Assembly (NCBI GenBank): GCA_017465225.1
Contig: JAFTWQ010000017.1
Coordinates: forward strand, 60,947-124,946
Source of the DNA: Bacteroidales bacterium
Lineage (GTDB): Bacteria; Bacteroidota; Bacteroidia; Bacteroidales; UBA932
DNA length: 64,000 bases
Direction: 5' to 3'
A program made the position numbers and the translations under genes. Each line of letters begins with the position of its first letter. The stretch's first letter is position 1. Positions 50,970-58,827 of the stretch are shown in pieces. The notes beneath the pieces were generated by a model. The model did no database searches. It saw only the letters and a list, made by a program, of their open reading frames with translations, and had not been told where the DNA came from.

Positions 50970-52571
50970 TTACTGCCATGTAAATCTGATTCCGACAGGT
51001 ATGGTGAAGCTGAATGGCTTGTCGGTACGGATGGTCCTTATGTCGCTTCCGGTATCAAAATAATAGTAGAGGTCAGGCTCGACATATATGCTGAGCTTTC
51101 TTGTGATTTCAAACTGCATACCTATTCCCGCTCCAGCAGACCATTGGTACGGTGCATCAATCTGTCTGCCGTCAATCTGTGCTGCCAAAGGCATCTCGAA
51201 CAATGCTCCGGCAGATACATATGCATTGATGAACCTGCAGTCCCAGAAAGTATATGAGGCCTTTAACGGGATACCCAGATAATGGATCTTCTGCTTGCCG
51301 ACGTACTGGTCATGCATTATGTCCGACCTCAGGTATGTGTATCTGAGACCTGTGCCGATGTTCCATCTTTCGCTGACTTCCCAGTTCAATGACGCATCAA
51401 AGCTTACAGGCATGTAATGTCTGTATCTGCTGTCGTCGCTGCTCTGTCCGGCAGCGGTTCTTCTTTTCATTGGTGAATCCTTTTCCTCGTCATCATTCTC
51501 CCCGTCTTCGATATTTCCAGGGTCATCATTCCCTGTCTCCGGCCCTGATGGTGGATCAACAGGCATACCCTCATCTGGTGGGGATGATGGGAAATGACCG
51601 TTTCCTACCTGCGTCTCTCCATCATTTCCGGCAGGACCATGACTTCCTACAGAGAATGATAACGATACTTTTCTGCCCCTTCTTCTTTCGGATTCGTTAT
51701 CCTCGAATACATCAGTATCATATGGATCGATGCAGTCCGTATTCTCCTGGATATCGTCAGACTCTTCATTTTCAATGACTTCGACTATGTCCTGCATTTC
51801 CTGTACAGGCTGCTCATCCTCTTTTACCACCGGCTTCGCAGTCTTTTCCACCGGATTCTCAGTCTTTTCCACCGGCTCTGCAGTCTTTTCTGCCGGCTCC
51901 GCCATGGCGATCAATGGCTTTTCAATCTCCACGGTGCTGTCAGCTGCAACCGGCTCTTCGATAACAGCAACCGGTTCTTCTTCATATTCAACCGCAATGT
52001 CCTCCCTGCCTGTAAAATGGAATATGGCGAAAAGAAGCACAAGGAATGTGATGAGTATGCCCCAGTTCCGATTAATTATCTTGCGCAGAAGCTGCTTAGC
52101 CCTTGCAAGGTTGGATGATGAGGAATGAGGGGCGATACCGAGCATTTCCCCGATCTCCTGATGCGACAGACCTTCCAGGACTGATAGCCTGAAAACCTTT
52201 CCATACTGGGTCGGAAGTTCGTCGATCGCCTTTATGAGGTCCTCGAAAGGAATGGCTTCGATACCTGTGGCTGCAGCTTCTTCTTCGTGGATCTCATTGA
52301 GTTCGCTCACATCCGTACCGGAAAACTTCTTTTCCTTTTCAATATGCTTCAGAGAAAGGTTCCTGGCTATTGCGCACATCCATTGCTCGATCTTTTCGGG
52401 CTCGCGCAGGGTCCCGATACGTGAAAATATGATGATGAAGGCGTCGTGAAGTATGTCTTTCGCCACATCGATGTCATGGACATAGCCAAGGCATATCCCG
52501 AGAAGCTTCTGGGAGTACCTTTCATATATATTGGAATATACCTGTCGTTCTATGTCGCTGATCGGTGCCAA
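50970..52571 (-). CDS. ECF sigma factor fused to inner-membrane helix, disordered linker and outer-membrane beta-barrel
   Basis: 533 residues in one continuous frame. Residues 15-80 are sigma-70 region 2 (YSQKLLGICLGYVHDIDVAK, then IARNLSLKHIEKEK). Residues 112-165 are region 4 with its helix-turn-helix (YGKVFRLSVLEGLSHQEIGE, then MLGIAP). Residues 170-187 form a membrane helix (WGILITFLVLLFAIFHF). About 190-380 is a Glu/Pro-rich disordered segment with PVEKT-type repeats, and 384-533 is a predicted small barrel (NIGTGLRYTYLRS, GIPLKASYTFW, AGAGIGMQFEI). Start is TTG 52571; an in-frame stop lies 6 nt further upstream. No anti-sigma domain is present. It resembles dual-membrane-spanning anti-sigma proteins, but with the sigma factor itself as cytosolic part. 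Confidence 0.85.
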   Translation of the reverse strand: MAPISDIERQVYSNIYERYSQKLLGICLGYVHDIDVAKDILHDAFIIIFSRIGTLREPEKIEQWMCAIARNLSLKHIEKEKKFSGTDVSELNEIHEEEAAATGIEAIPFEDLIKAIDELPTQYGKVFRLSVLEGLSHQEIGEMLGIAPHSSSSNLARAKQLLRKIINRNWGILITFLVLLFAIFHFTGREDIAVEYEEEPVAVIEEPVAADSTVEIEKPLIAMAEPAEKTAEPVEKTENPVEKTAKPVVKEDEQPVQEMQDIVEVIENEESDDIQENTDCIDPYDTDVFEDNESERRRGRKVSLSFSVGSHGPAGNDGETQVGNGHFPSSPPDEGMPVDPPSGPETGNDDPGNIEDGENDDEEKDSPMKRRTAAGQSSDDSRYRHYMPVSFDASLNWEVSERWNIGTGLRYTYLRSDIMHDQYVGKQKIHYLGIPLKASYTFWDCRFINAYVSAGALFEMPLAAQIDGRQIDAPYQWSAGAGIGMQFEITRKLSIYVEPDLYYYFDTGSDIRTIRTDKPFSFTIPVGIRFTWQ

Positions 52572-52661
52572 ATGCCTTTACTTTTATCCGTAAATCTAAT
52601 AAAAGTACCGGAAAACGAAAAAGACTGCGTGAGAAAACTGAAAACTTGACGTATATATACG

Positions 52662-52764
52662 AAAAAAGGGAAAGCTTGATACATCGCACCGCTACGACCT
52701 CCTACCCTTGCTGCGGTCAAGCCCTGGGGGAATTCGGAGGGAGCTGGTCGTGTATGACTTTCCC
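52662..52764 (-). ncRNA. ffs: 4.5S RNA (small bacterial signal recognition particle RNA)
   Basis: An RNA of about 100 nt. The closing helix is GGGAAAG (5', 52764-52758) with CTTTCCC (3', 52674-52668), followed by a T6 terminator tract. The internal helix-8 region reads CCCCCAGGG-CUUGACC-GCAGCAAGGG, which matches the CCAGGG...GCAGCAAGGGUA core of SRP RNA in length and position. The apical segment CUUGACC replaces the common CCGGAAG. A TACATTTG -7 box at 52770-52777 places the start at 52764. The RNA scaffolds Ffh in co-translational targeting. Confidence 0.85.
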
Positions 52765-52769
52765 GACTG

Positions 52770-52777
52770 CAAATGTA
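52770..52777 (-). promoter_or_regulatory. Bacteroidetes -7 element for the SRP RNA
   Basis: TACATTTG on the minus strand, with its end 6 nt before the predicted RNA 5' end. Confidence 0.65.
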
Positions 52778-52849
52778 CTTATTTTTTTTGCGATTGCAAA
52801 AAAAATCGTCATTTACAGTCCAAAAGCACAAATATGCCCGGATTTAAAA

Positions 52850-53323
52850 TCAGATGCTGTCGAAGATGAGCGGAAGGATGTCGTCGACCTTGGAGAATTT
52901 CCAGATCCGGCCGGAACCGACGAGGAGGATGGACATCGGGCGTCCGCCTTTTGTCTGATACTGGGCCATTACCTGACGGCAGGCGCCGCATGGGGTCGCA
53001 GGGTTTTCGCAGATCTGTCCGTTCTGACTGGCCACGACCGCTATGCCCGTGATCGCATTGTCAGGGTAAGTGGCTGCCGCATAAAACATTGCGGTCCTTT
53101 CTGCGCAAGTGCCGGAAGGATATGCCGCATTCTCCTGATTGGAGCCTTTGATGATGAGGCCATTGTCAAGACGTACTGCGGCGCCCACATTGAACTTCGA
53201 ATATGGAGCGTATGAACCTTCCGTCGCCTTGATGGCAGCTTCCGCAAGCTCCTTGTCCGCAGGATCGAGCTGATCGATGGATTCGTATTCGAGATAAGCG
53301 ATTTTTATTTCTTTGCTTGTCAT
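52850..53323 (-). CDS. cdd: Cytidine deaminase
   Basis: 157 residues. Zinc-site motifs are TCAERTA (Cys, catalytic Glu) and PCGACRQ (two Cys), as in the homotetrameric bacterial enzymes. The substrate-binding SYAPYSKFNVGAA is present at the N-terminal side. It deaminates cytidine and deoxycytidine to uridine in pyrimidine salvage, in the cytosol. A minus-strand TATATTTG at 53357-53364 is its promoter. It is divergent from mnmA. Confidence 0.95.
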   Translation of the reverse strand: MTSKEIKIAYLEYESIDQLDPADKELAEAAIKATEGSYAPYSKFNVGAAVRLDNGLIIKGSNQENAAYPSGTCAERTAMFYAAATYPDNAITGIAVVASQNGQICENPATPCGACRQVMAQYQTKGGRPMSILLVGSGRIWKFSKVDDILPLIFDSI

Positions 53324-53339
53324 AACAGTTCAATTAAAT

Positions 53340-53347
53340 TATCTTTG
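53340..53347 (+). promoter_or_regulatory. Bacteroidetes -7 element for mnmA
   Basis: TATCTTTG, 33 bp before ATG 53381. It overlaps the divergent cdd promoter region. Confidence 0.5.
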
Positions 53348-53356
53348 CAGACTTCA

Positions 53357-53364
53357 CAAATATA
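53357..53364 (-). promoter_or_regulatory. Bacteroidetes -7 element for cdd
   Basis: TATATTTG on the minus strand, 34 bp before the cdd ATG at 53323. Confidence 0.5.
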
Positions 53365-53380
53365 ATGCTTTTTATTGAAA

Positions 53381-54784
53381 ATGTCTCATAATATGGCAGA
53401 TAACGGACAAATAAAGGTCTGTATAGGACTTTCCGGAGGTGTCGACTCGAGTGTCGCCGCTCTTTTGCTGAAACAGCAGGGCTATGATGTGTTCGCCCTT
53501 TTCATGCAGAACTGGCATGACGCTTCGACAACCCTTCATGGAGACTGCGAATGGGAGGAGGACCGTTTTGTCGCTGAGCTGGTGGCCAGGAAGATAGGAA
53601 TCCCGTTCTATTTCGTGGATCTGAGCAAGGAGTACCGCCAGAGAGTCGTCGACTATATGTTCGATGAGTACGAGAAGGGAAGGACTCCGAATCCCGATGT
53701 CCTCTGCAACAGGGAGATAAAGTTCGATGCATTTCTCAAATGCGCGAAGAAGCTCGGCGCAGACTATGTCGCTACCGGACATTATTGCCGTAAGGAGACG
53801 ATTGACGGTCCTGATGGCCCTGTATACAGGATTCTTGCCGGATCAGACCCTAACAAGGACCAGAGCTATTTCCTCTGCCAGCTTACCCAGGAGCAGCTTT
53901 CGCAGGCAATGTTCCCGATCGGTGACATCATCAAGCCGGAGGTGAGGAGACTTGCCCATGAGGCGGACCTTCCGTCGGCGGACAAGAAGGATTCGCAGGG
54001 AATCTGCTTCGTCGGAAAGGTGGACCTGCCGACATTCCTGCAGCAGAAACTGAAGCCGTGCGAAGGCGATGTGGTTGAGGTCTATGATGCCTATTATGCT
54101 GATAATGAGCAGTATGCTTTTCTGAAGTCAACGCTGGATTCGTTGCTGAAAGATGGGGGAGAGGCGAAGATGATTACGGATTATGTATCAGAAGACAAGG
54201 CTCTGCCGCAGAATCATGTGGGATGTCCGTTCGATATGGATAAGGTCGCAGCTCTTTCGGACGAGGATTTCATGCGTCTTTCGGAGCCGGTAAGATACGA
54301 CATCAGGTTCGAGACGGAAACATACAGAAGCGGCAGAAAGCACATAAAGAAGACCCGCTACAAGGAAAATCCTTTCGGAAAGATCGTCGGCCGTCATGAC
54401 GGCGCCCAGTTCTATACCATCGGCCAGCGCAAGGGGCTTAATATCGGAGGTCACAAGGACTCGATATTCGTGATCGAGACCGATATTCCGGATAACATCA
54501 TATATGTGGGAGAGGGCCATACGCATAAAGGCCTGTCACGCAGCTGCTTGAGGATAGATCCTGCTGAAATCCACTGGATACGTCCGGACCTGGCTATGAA
54601 GGCTGGGGAAATCCGCAGGTACAAGGTTCGTATCCGTTACCGTCAGCCTCTTCAGGACGCTACTGTCATCATGCGTGAGAACGGACTGTACATGCTTTTC
54701 GATACTCCTCAGCGTGGAATCACGCCGGGCCAGTTCGCCGTATGGTATGACGGGGATGAGATGCTCGGTTCAGGAGTTATCTAG
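53381..54784 (+). CDS. mnmA: tRNA-specific 2-thiouridylase MnmA with a ~95-residue insertion
   Basis: 467 residues from ATG 53381 (MSHNMADNG); ATG 53393 is a possible alternative. The PP-loop is GLSGGVDSSVAALLL. Catalytic cysteines are in DVLCNREIKF and SQGICFVG. It makes s2U34 in tRNA for Lys, Glu and Gln. The usual length is about 360. Here roughly 95 residues (about 236-332) separate FLQQKLKPCEGDVVEVYD from GKIVGRHDGAQFYTIGQRKGL, which are normally adjacent. The insert is charged and in frame (SLLKDGGEAKM, FETETYRSGRKHIKK), and has no stop or repeat signature. It overlaps the pseudouridine synthase gene by 4 bp tail to tail. Confidence 0.92.
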   Translation: MSHNMADNGQIKVCIGLSGGVDSSVAALLLKQQGYDVFALFMQNWHDASTTLHGDCEWEEDRFVAELVARKIGIPFYFVDLSKEYRQRVVDYMFDEYEKGRTPNPDVLCNREIKFDAFLKCAKKLGADYVATGHYCRKETIDGPDGPVYRILAGSDPNKDQSYFLCQLTQEQLSQAMFPIGDIIKPEVRRLAHEADLPSADKKDSQGICFVGKVDLPTFLQQKLKPCEGDVVEVYDAYYADNEQYAFLKSTLDSLLKDGGEAKMITDYVSEDKALPQNHVGCPFDMDKVAALSDEDFMRLSEPVRYDIRFETETYRSGRKHIKKTRYKENPFGKIVGRHDGAQFYTIGQRKGLNIGGHKDSIFVIETDIPDNIIYVGEGHTHKGLSRSCLRIDPAEIHWIRPDLAMKAGEIRRYKVRIRYRQPLQDATVIMRENGLYMLFDTPQRGITPGQFAVWYDGDEMLGSGVI

Positions 54785-55488
54785 ACAAGTCTCCTGAAGC
54801 ATTTCGGGAGGGCGGATGTGAACTTCAGGGTCTTTCCCGTCCATGGATGGATGAATGAAAGACCATGGGCATGAAGTCCCAGACGGCCTAGAGGATTGCT
54901 CTGCGCTCCATATTTCCGGTCTCCGGCGATAGGATGACCGATCCATTCCGAATGCACTCTGATCTGGTTTTTCCTGCCTGTCTCAAGCTCGAATTCCACC
55001 ATTGTGTAAGCCATTCCGTCAATTTTCCCTCTTTTGAGCGAACGGCAGTGGCTTGATGCGAACTGCCAGTCCTTGCGAGGTGGCTTTTCGGGTTTGTCGC
55101 GCGGGTCAAGGGCATAGCAATGCACCTTCATGGACTTAGGACTTTCATAGAGCCATGTCTCTATCCATCCTTCTTCGTCTGCGATTTCGCCTTCAAGAAC
55201 GGCAGTGTATTTTCTCTCCAGCACAGCTTCGTCCCAGTTGGACTGCAGGGCCTCTTTCGTGTCGAAATCCTTGGCAAAGACAAGAAGCCCGGATGTGTCG
55301 CGGTCGAGACGATGCACGATGAATACTCTGCCGGCATATTCCGTAAGCATGGAGTATGCTGTCTCTTCTCCTGAACGTCCTGTGGACATGCTCAGAAGGC
55401 CGCCAGGCTTTTCTACAACGATAAGCCACTGGTCTTCATATACGATCTTCAGGTCGTCTTCTGCGTTATGTCGTCTGTTTTTGCCCAT
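54781..55488 (-). CDS. RluA-family pseudouridine synthase
   Basis: About 235 residues from ATG 55488 (MGKNRRHNAEDDLKIVYED). The catalytic motif is VHRLDRDTSGLLVFAK, with Asp in RLD as nucleophile. The late block NQIRVHSEWIGHPIAGDRKYG is also typical. No N-terminal S4 domain is present. It isomerises U to pseudouridine in rRNA or tRNA; the site is not predictable. A minus-strand TAGCTTTG lies 19 bp upstream. Confidence 0.92.
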   Translation of the reverse strand: MGKNRRHNAEDDLKIVYEDQWLIVVEKPGGLLSMSTGRSGEETAYSMLTEYAGRVFIVHRLDRDTSGLLVFAKDFDTKEALQSNWDEAVLERKYTAVLEGEIADEEGWIETWLYESPKSMKVHCYALDPRDKPEKPPRKDWQFASSHCRSLKRGKIDGMAYTMVEFELETGRKNQIRVHSEWIGHPIAGDRKYGAQSNPLGRLGLHAHGLSFIHPWTGKTLKFTSALPKCFRRLV

Positions 55489-55506
55489 TCTTCTGATTTG
55501 ACGATG

Positions 55507-55514
55507 CAAAGCTA
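55507..55514 (-). promoter_or_regulatory. Bacteroidetes -7 element
   Basis: TAGCTTTG on the minus strand, 19 bp before the ATG of the pseudouridine synthase gene. Confidence 0.45.
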
Positions 55515-55528
55515 ACAATATTTTTGAC

Positions 55529-55536
55529 TATATTTG
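55529..55536 (+). promoter_or_regulatory. Bacteroidetes -7 element, nearly leaderless arrangement
   Basis: TATATTTG ends 4 nt before the ATG at 55541, so the mRNA of the HSDR_N_2 gene is predicted to be leaderless or nearly so. Confidence 0.5.
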
Positions 55537-55540
55537 CAGA

Positions 55541-55957
55541 ATGTCGGACAGCAGATTGACCATATGGGATCCGTTGAGGAAGAAGGAGGTTGCGCTTACT
55601 CCCGAGGAGAGGGTGCGCCAATGGTGTATCGGTGTGCTTGCAGGACAGCTTCAGGTGCCGTTGCATATGATGATGAGTGAGGCCGGATTCAAGCTGGGTG
55701 ACAAGCAGTTCCGTGCGGATATCATAGTGTATGACCGTAAGGCTCAGCCGCTTATGGTGGTGGAGTGCAAGAGGCCGGAGGTGGAGATCAACGGCGAGGT
55801 GCTTGATCAGGCGGTACGGTACAATATGGTGCTGAACGTGAAGTATATAATGATTACAAACGGGACCAGGACGTTCGTCTGCAGGAGGGACGGGAGCGGA
55901 TTTTCATTCATGGACAAGGTCCCCGCATATAATGAAATGATATGTCAGCAACAATAA
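55541..55957 (+). CDS. Stand-alone HSDR_N_2 (type I restriction R-subunit N-terminal-like) protein
   Basis: 138 residues. The PD-(D/E)xK nuclease signature is visible as FRADIIVYDRKAQPLMVVECK (Asp, 13 residues, ExK) with Glu/Gln upstream (SEAGFKLGDKQ). This is the domain at the N-terminus of HsdR, here without the helicase part. Such stand-alone proteins are conserved in Bacteroidetes outside restriction loci, and no HsdM or HsdS is nearby. It overlaps cca by 16 bp, so it is translationally coupled to a tRNA enzyme gene. A role in tRNA or DNA repair is possible but unproven. Confidence 0.82.
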   Translation: MSDSRLTIWDPLRKKEVALTPEERVRQWCIGVLAGQLQVPLHMMMSEAGFKLGDKQFRADIIVYDRKAQPLMVVECKRPEVEINGEVLDQAVRYNMVLNVKYIMITNGTRTFVCRRDGSGFSFMDKVPAYNEMICQQQ

Positions 55958-57453
55958 CTCAAGGTTTCCTTGACCATAAGATATTTTCCATCGTTTCGGA
56001 AGTGGCCGCAGAGAAAGGCGTGAGGGCCTTTGTCATCGGAGGCTATGTCCGTGACTGCTTCCTCGGCCGCCCTAGCAAGGACATTGACATTGTGGTTGAG
56101 GGCAGCGGCATCGAACTGGCCGAGGCTGTAGGCGAACGTGTGCACAGCTATGTGTCCGTGTTCAAGAATTTCGGCACTGCGATGCTCAAGTTCAAGGGCA
56201 TAGAGGTCGAGTTCGTCGGCGCGCGCAAGGAGTCGTATCGCAGGGATTCGCGCAAGCCTATCGTCGAGGACGGCACATTGGAGGACGACCAGCTCAGGAG
56301 GGACTTCACCATCAATGCGATGGCCTTCAGCCTTCAGAAAGAGGATTTCGGTGCATTGGTGGATCCGTTTGGCGGCATAAGGGACCTTGCTGCCGGCATC
56401 ATACGTACTCCTCTTGATCCTGACACCACATACAGCGATGACCCTCTCCGTATGGTTCGTGCCATAAGATTCGCTACCAAACTGACGACCGAAGAGCAGA
56501 CTTTCACGATAGTTCCGGAGTCGCTGGAGTCCATTAAGAGAAACAAGGAGCGCATGGAGATTCTGTCGAAGGAGAGGATTGTCGAGGAACTGAACAAGAT
56601 TCTCGTCACCCCAAGACCATCGATCGGATTCAGGCTTCTTGACGAGACAGGACTACTTGAATATGTGCTTCCGCAGCTGGCGAAGCTTAAAGGTGTGGAA
56701 ACCGTTGAGGGAAAGGGACATAAGGAGAACTTTTCTCATACCCTTGAAGTACTTGACAATGTCGCTGCTGCTGAAATGCAGGCTATCGCTGAGGGGACTT
56801 TGAAGGATTTTGTCTTTGAGGATGGCGTGGAGGTCGAGAAGGTCCGTACCGAGCCGAATGTATGGCTGCGATGGGCTGCTCTGCTTCATGATATCGCGAA
56901 GCCTGCGACAAAAAAATACGATCCTGCTCTCGGATGGACATTCCATGGACATGAGGTCGTGGGTGCAAGATGGATCCCGAAGATCTTCCAGGGTCTGAAG
57001 ATGCCTCTGAACGAGAAGATGAAATATGTCCAGAAACTGGTAGGTCTTCATCTGCGGCCGATAGCTCTTGTCACAGAGGAGGTTACGGATTCGGCTGTGC
57101 GCAGGCTTCTGTTTGATGCCGGCAATGATATTGATGATCTCATGCTTCTGTGCAATGCGGATATCACTTCGAAGAATCCTCGCAAGGTAGCGCGTCTGCA
57201 TGCGAATTTCGAGCTTGTGAAGACTAAGCTTGTCGAGGTCGAGGCGAAGGATGCTATCCGCAATTTCAAGAATCCTATCACGGGAGACTATGTCATGGAG
57301 CTTTTCGGCATCGAGCCATGCAATACGATCGGTATCCTGAAGGAGGCTGTGAAGAATGCCATTCTTGATGGCGACATAGAGAATTCCTTTGAGGCGGCTG
57401 ATGTCTTCATGAGGGAGAAGGCTGCCGCAATGGGACTGGTTCCTGTTAAATGA
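55942..57453 (+). CDS. cca: CCA tRNA nucleotidyltransferase / poly(A)-polymerase-family enzyme with HD domain
   Basis: 503 residues. The class II nucleotidyltransferase head is FVIGGYVRDCFLGRPSKDIDIVVEG (GG and DxD), followed by RRDFTINAMAF and DPLRMVRAIRFATKL. A C-terminal HD domain has the motif WAALLHDIAKPATKK. It adds or repairs the 3' CCA of tRNA; the HD domain may remove 2',3'-cyclic phosphate. It is coupled to the HSDR_N_2 gene before it and overlaps the recombinase gene after it by 4 bp (ATGA). Confidence 0.92.
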   Translation: MSATITQGFLDHKIFSIVSEVAAEKGVRAFVIGGYVRDCFLGRPSKDIDIVVEGSGIELAEAVGERVHSYVSVFKNFGTAMLKFKGIEVEFVGARKESYRRDSRKPIVEDGTLEDDQLRRDFTINAMAFSLQKEDFGALVDPFGGIRDLAAGIIRTPLDPDTTYSDDPLRMVRAIRFATKLTTEEQTFTIVPESLESIKRNKERMEILSKERIVEELNKILVTPRPSIGFRLLDETGLLEYVLPQLAKLKGVETVEGKGHKENFSHTLEVLDNVAAAEMQAIAEGTLKDFVFEDGVEVEKVRTEPNVWLRWAALLHDIAKPATKKYDPALGWTFHGHEVVGARWIPKIFQGLKMPLNEKMKYVQKLVGLHLRPIALVTEEVTDSAVRRLLFDAGNDIDDLMLLCNADITSKNPRKVARLHANFELVKTKLVEVEAKDAIRNFKNPITGDYVMELFGIEPCNTIGILKEAVKNAILDGDIENSFEAADVFMREKAAAMGLVPVK

Positions 57454-58436
57454 GCGTTGTCGCGAAATATATAGGTTATATAAGGGATATCAGGAGGTAT
57501 TCCGGGAGGACTGTGGTCTTGTATGGTGACGTTCTGGCGGATTTCGTGAGGTGTGCCGGAGATGGGAGGGACATGACCGATCAGGAGATCGTCGCTGCAA
57601 TGAGGGTCCCTGTGTTGAGGGATTATGTCGTCGATATGGTAGAAAGGGAACTTTCGGCAAAGACAGTCAGTCTTCATATGTCGGTCTTGAGCGGATTCTG
57701 CCGTTATCTCATGATGAATGGTCTTTTGGCTTCCAATCCTGTGAAGCTTGTCTCCAAACCGAAGATTGAAAAGCGTCTGCCTGTCTTTTACAGGAAAGAG
57801 GCGATGGAAGATTATTTCGAGAGGACTTCATGGCTGATGGACCGTCGTGAGTTCGATTTCTTTCTCTCAAACATTGATACGGAAAGCGGAAAGGAACTGT
57901 ATGACGCGCGTATCGCCAGACTTATCATTTCCATGCTTTATTCCCTTGGTCTGCGTCGTGCGGAACTTATAGGTCTGACCATCGGAGATGTTGATTTTGG
58001 CAGAAATGTTGTCAAAGTGAGGGGAAAAGGAGACAAAATGCGAGAAATTCCGCTGATTGTTTCATTATGTGAAGAAATTTCATTATATTTGGAAGCAGTT
58101 GAGACAATGTGCGGAGGTAAAAGGTCTTTGAAAGAGCCGCTCCTTGTCACATACAAAGGCAGAAAGCTGTATCCGGTGTATGTCGACAGGGCAGTCAAGA
58201 AAGAGCTTGAGATGCAGAAGGGCATAACCGGGCGCAAGTCTCCGCATGTCCTCCGGCACTCTCTGGCTACCGGACTGATGGATGAGGAAACCAATATAAA
58301 TTCCATAAAGGAGCTTCTTGGCCACTCTTCCCTGGCTACGACACAGGTCTATACCCACAGCAGCATTGCCCAGCTTAAGGATATTTATAAACGAGCCCAC
58401 CCAAGGGCAAAAAACGGAGGTAAACATGGAGATTAG
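57450..58436 (+). CDS. XerC/D-like tyrosine recombinase
   Basis: 328 residues. An N-terminal SAM-like core-binding domain is followed by the catalytic domain with Arg in SLGLRRAELIGL, Lys in VRGKGDKMRE, HxxR in SPHVLRHSLATG, His in LLGHSSLATT and the Tyr nucleophile in TQVYTHSS. Its place between cca and hpf, with coupled translation on both sides, suggests the housekeeping dimer-resolution recombinase (XerC) instead of a phage integrase. The last 11 bases overlap hpf. Confidence 0.9.
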   Translation: MSVVAKYIGYIRDIRRYSGRTVVLYGDVLADFVRCAGDGRDMTDQEIVAAMRVPVLRDYVVDMVERELSAKTVSLHMSVLSGFCRYLMMNGLLASNPVKLVSKPKIEKRLPVFYRKEAMEDYFERTSWLMDRREFDFFLSNIDTESGKELYDARIARLIISMLYSLGLRRAELIGLTIGDVDFGRNVVKVRGKGDKMREIPLIVSLCEEISLYLEAVETMCGGKRSLKEPLLVTYKGRKLYPVYVDRAVKKELEMQKGITGRKSPHVLRHSLATGLMDEETNINSIKELLGHSSLATTQVYTHSSIAQLKDIYKRAHPRAKNGGKHGD

Positions 58437-58716
58437 AGTTCAGAGCATCAAGTTCAATGCAGATCAGAAACTGTTGGACTTTGTAGAGAAGAAGTTCTCT
58501 AGAATCGAGAAATTCTATGATGCAGTAACAGGAGTGGATGTGGCGCTTTCATTGCTTCCAGACCATGAGAACAAGAACGTGAAGGTGCAGGTGAGCATCC
58601 CTGGCAGCACTATCGTGGTCGAGAAGAATGCGAAGACCTTCGAAGACGCAGTAGTAGACTGCGCCGACATTCTCAAAGAGAAACTTGTGAAAGTAAAGGA
58701 GAAGAGAGCTGAATAA
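58426..58716 (+). CDS. hpf: Ribosome hibernation-promoting factor, short form (HPF/RaiA)
   Basis: 96 residues from ATG 58426 (MEIRVQSIKFNADQKLLDFV). The long frame from 58318 lies inside the recombinase gene and is rejected. A strong GGAGGT Shine-Dalgarno stands 5 nt before the ATG, rare in this phylum, and allows initiation inside the end of the preceding gene. The HPF pattern is visible (FVEKKFSRIEKFYDAVTGVDVAL, and VVEKNAKTFEDAVVDCADIL split over two strands). It binds the decoding centre of idle ribosomes. The gene is closed by a strong terminator. Confidence 0.93.
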   Translation: MEIRVQSIKFNADQKLLDFVEKKFSRIEKFYDAVTGVDVALSLLPDHENKNVKVQVSIPGSTIVVEKNAKTFEDAVVDCADILKEKLVKVKEKRAE

Positions 58717-58740
58717 CGGCTCAAGATGAATCGATAGATT

Positions 58741-58777
58741 GAGGATGACTGATAAGTGTCGGTCATCCTCGTTTTTT
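58741..58777 (+). terminator. Intrinsic terminator after hpf
   Basis: GAGGATGAC (58741-58749) pairs with GTCATCCTC (58762-58770), followed by GTTTTTTT. Confidence 0.9.
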
Positions 58778-58812
58778 TGTAGTTTTTCATCTGACGTGTC
58801 GTCTAAAAGTAT

Positions 58813-58820
58813 TATATTTG
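58813..58820 (+). promoter_or_regulatory. Bacteroidetes -7 element, nearly leaderless arrangement
   Basis: TATATTTG ends 7 nt before the ATG of holA. Confidence 0.5.
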
Positions 58821-58827
58821 TCAGATT

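Noticed and set aside
55541-55957. Remnant of a type I restriction system
   Set aside because: The ORF is complete with its own promoter, coupled to cca, and no HsdM/HsdS or helicase fragment is near.
58318-58425. N-terminal extension of hpf
   Set aside because: It lies inside the recombinase gene; a strong GGAGGT site marks ATG 58426 as start.
57450-58436. Tyrosine recombinase as a phage or integrative-element integrase
   Set aside because: Translation coupling with cca and hpf and the absence of att-like repeats or cargo genes point to a housekeeping Xer protein.
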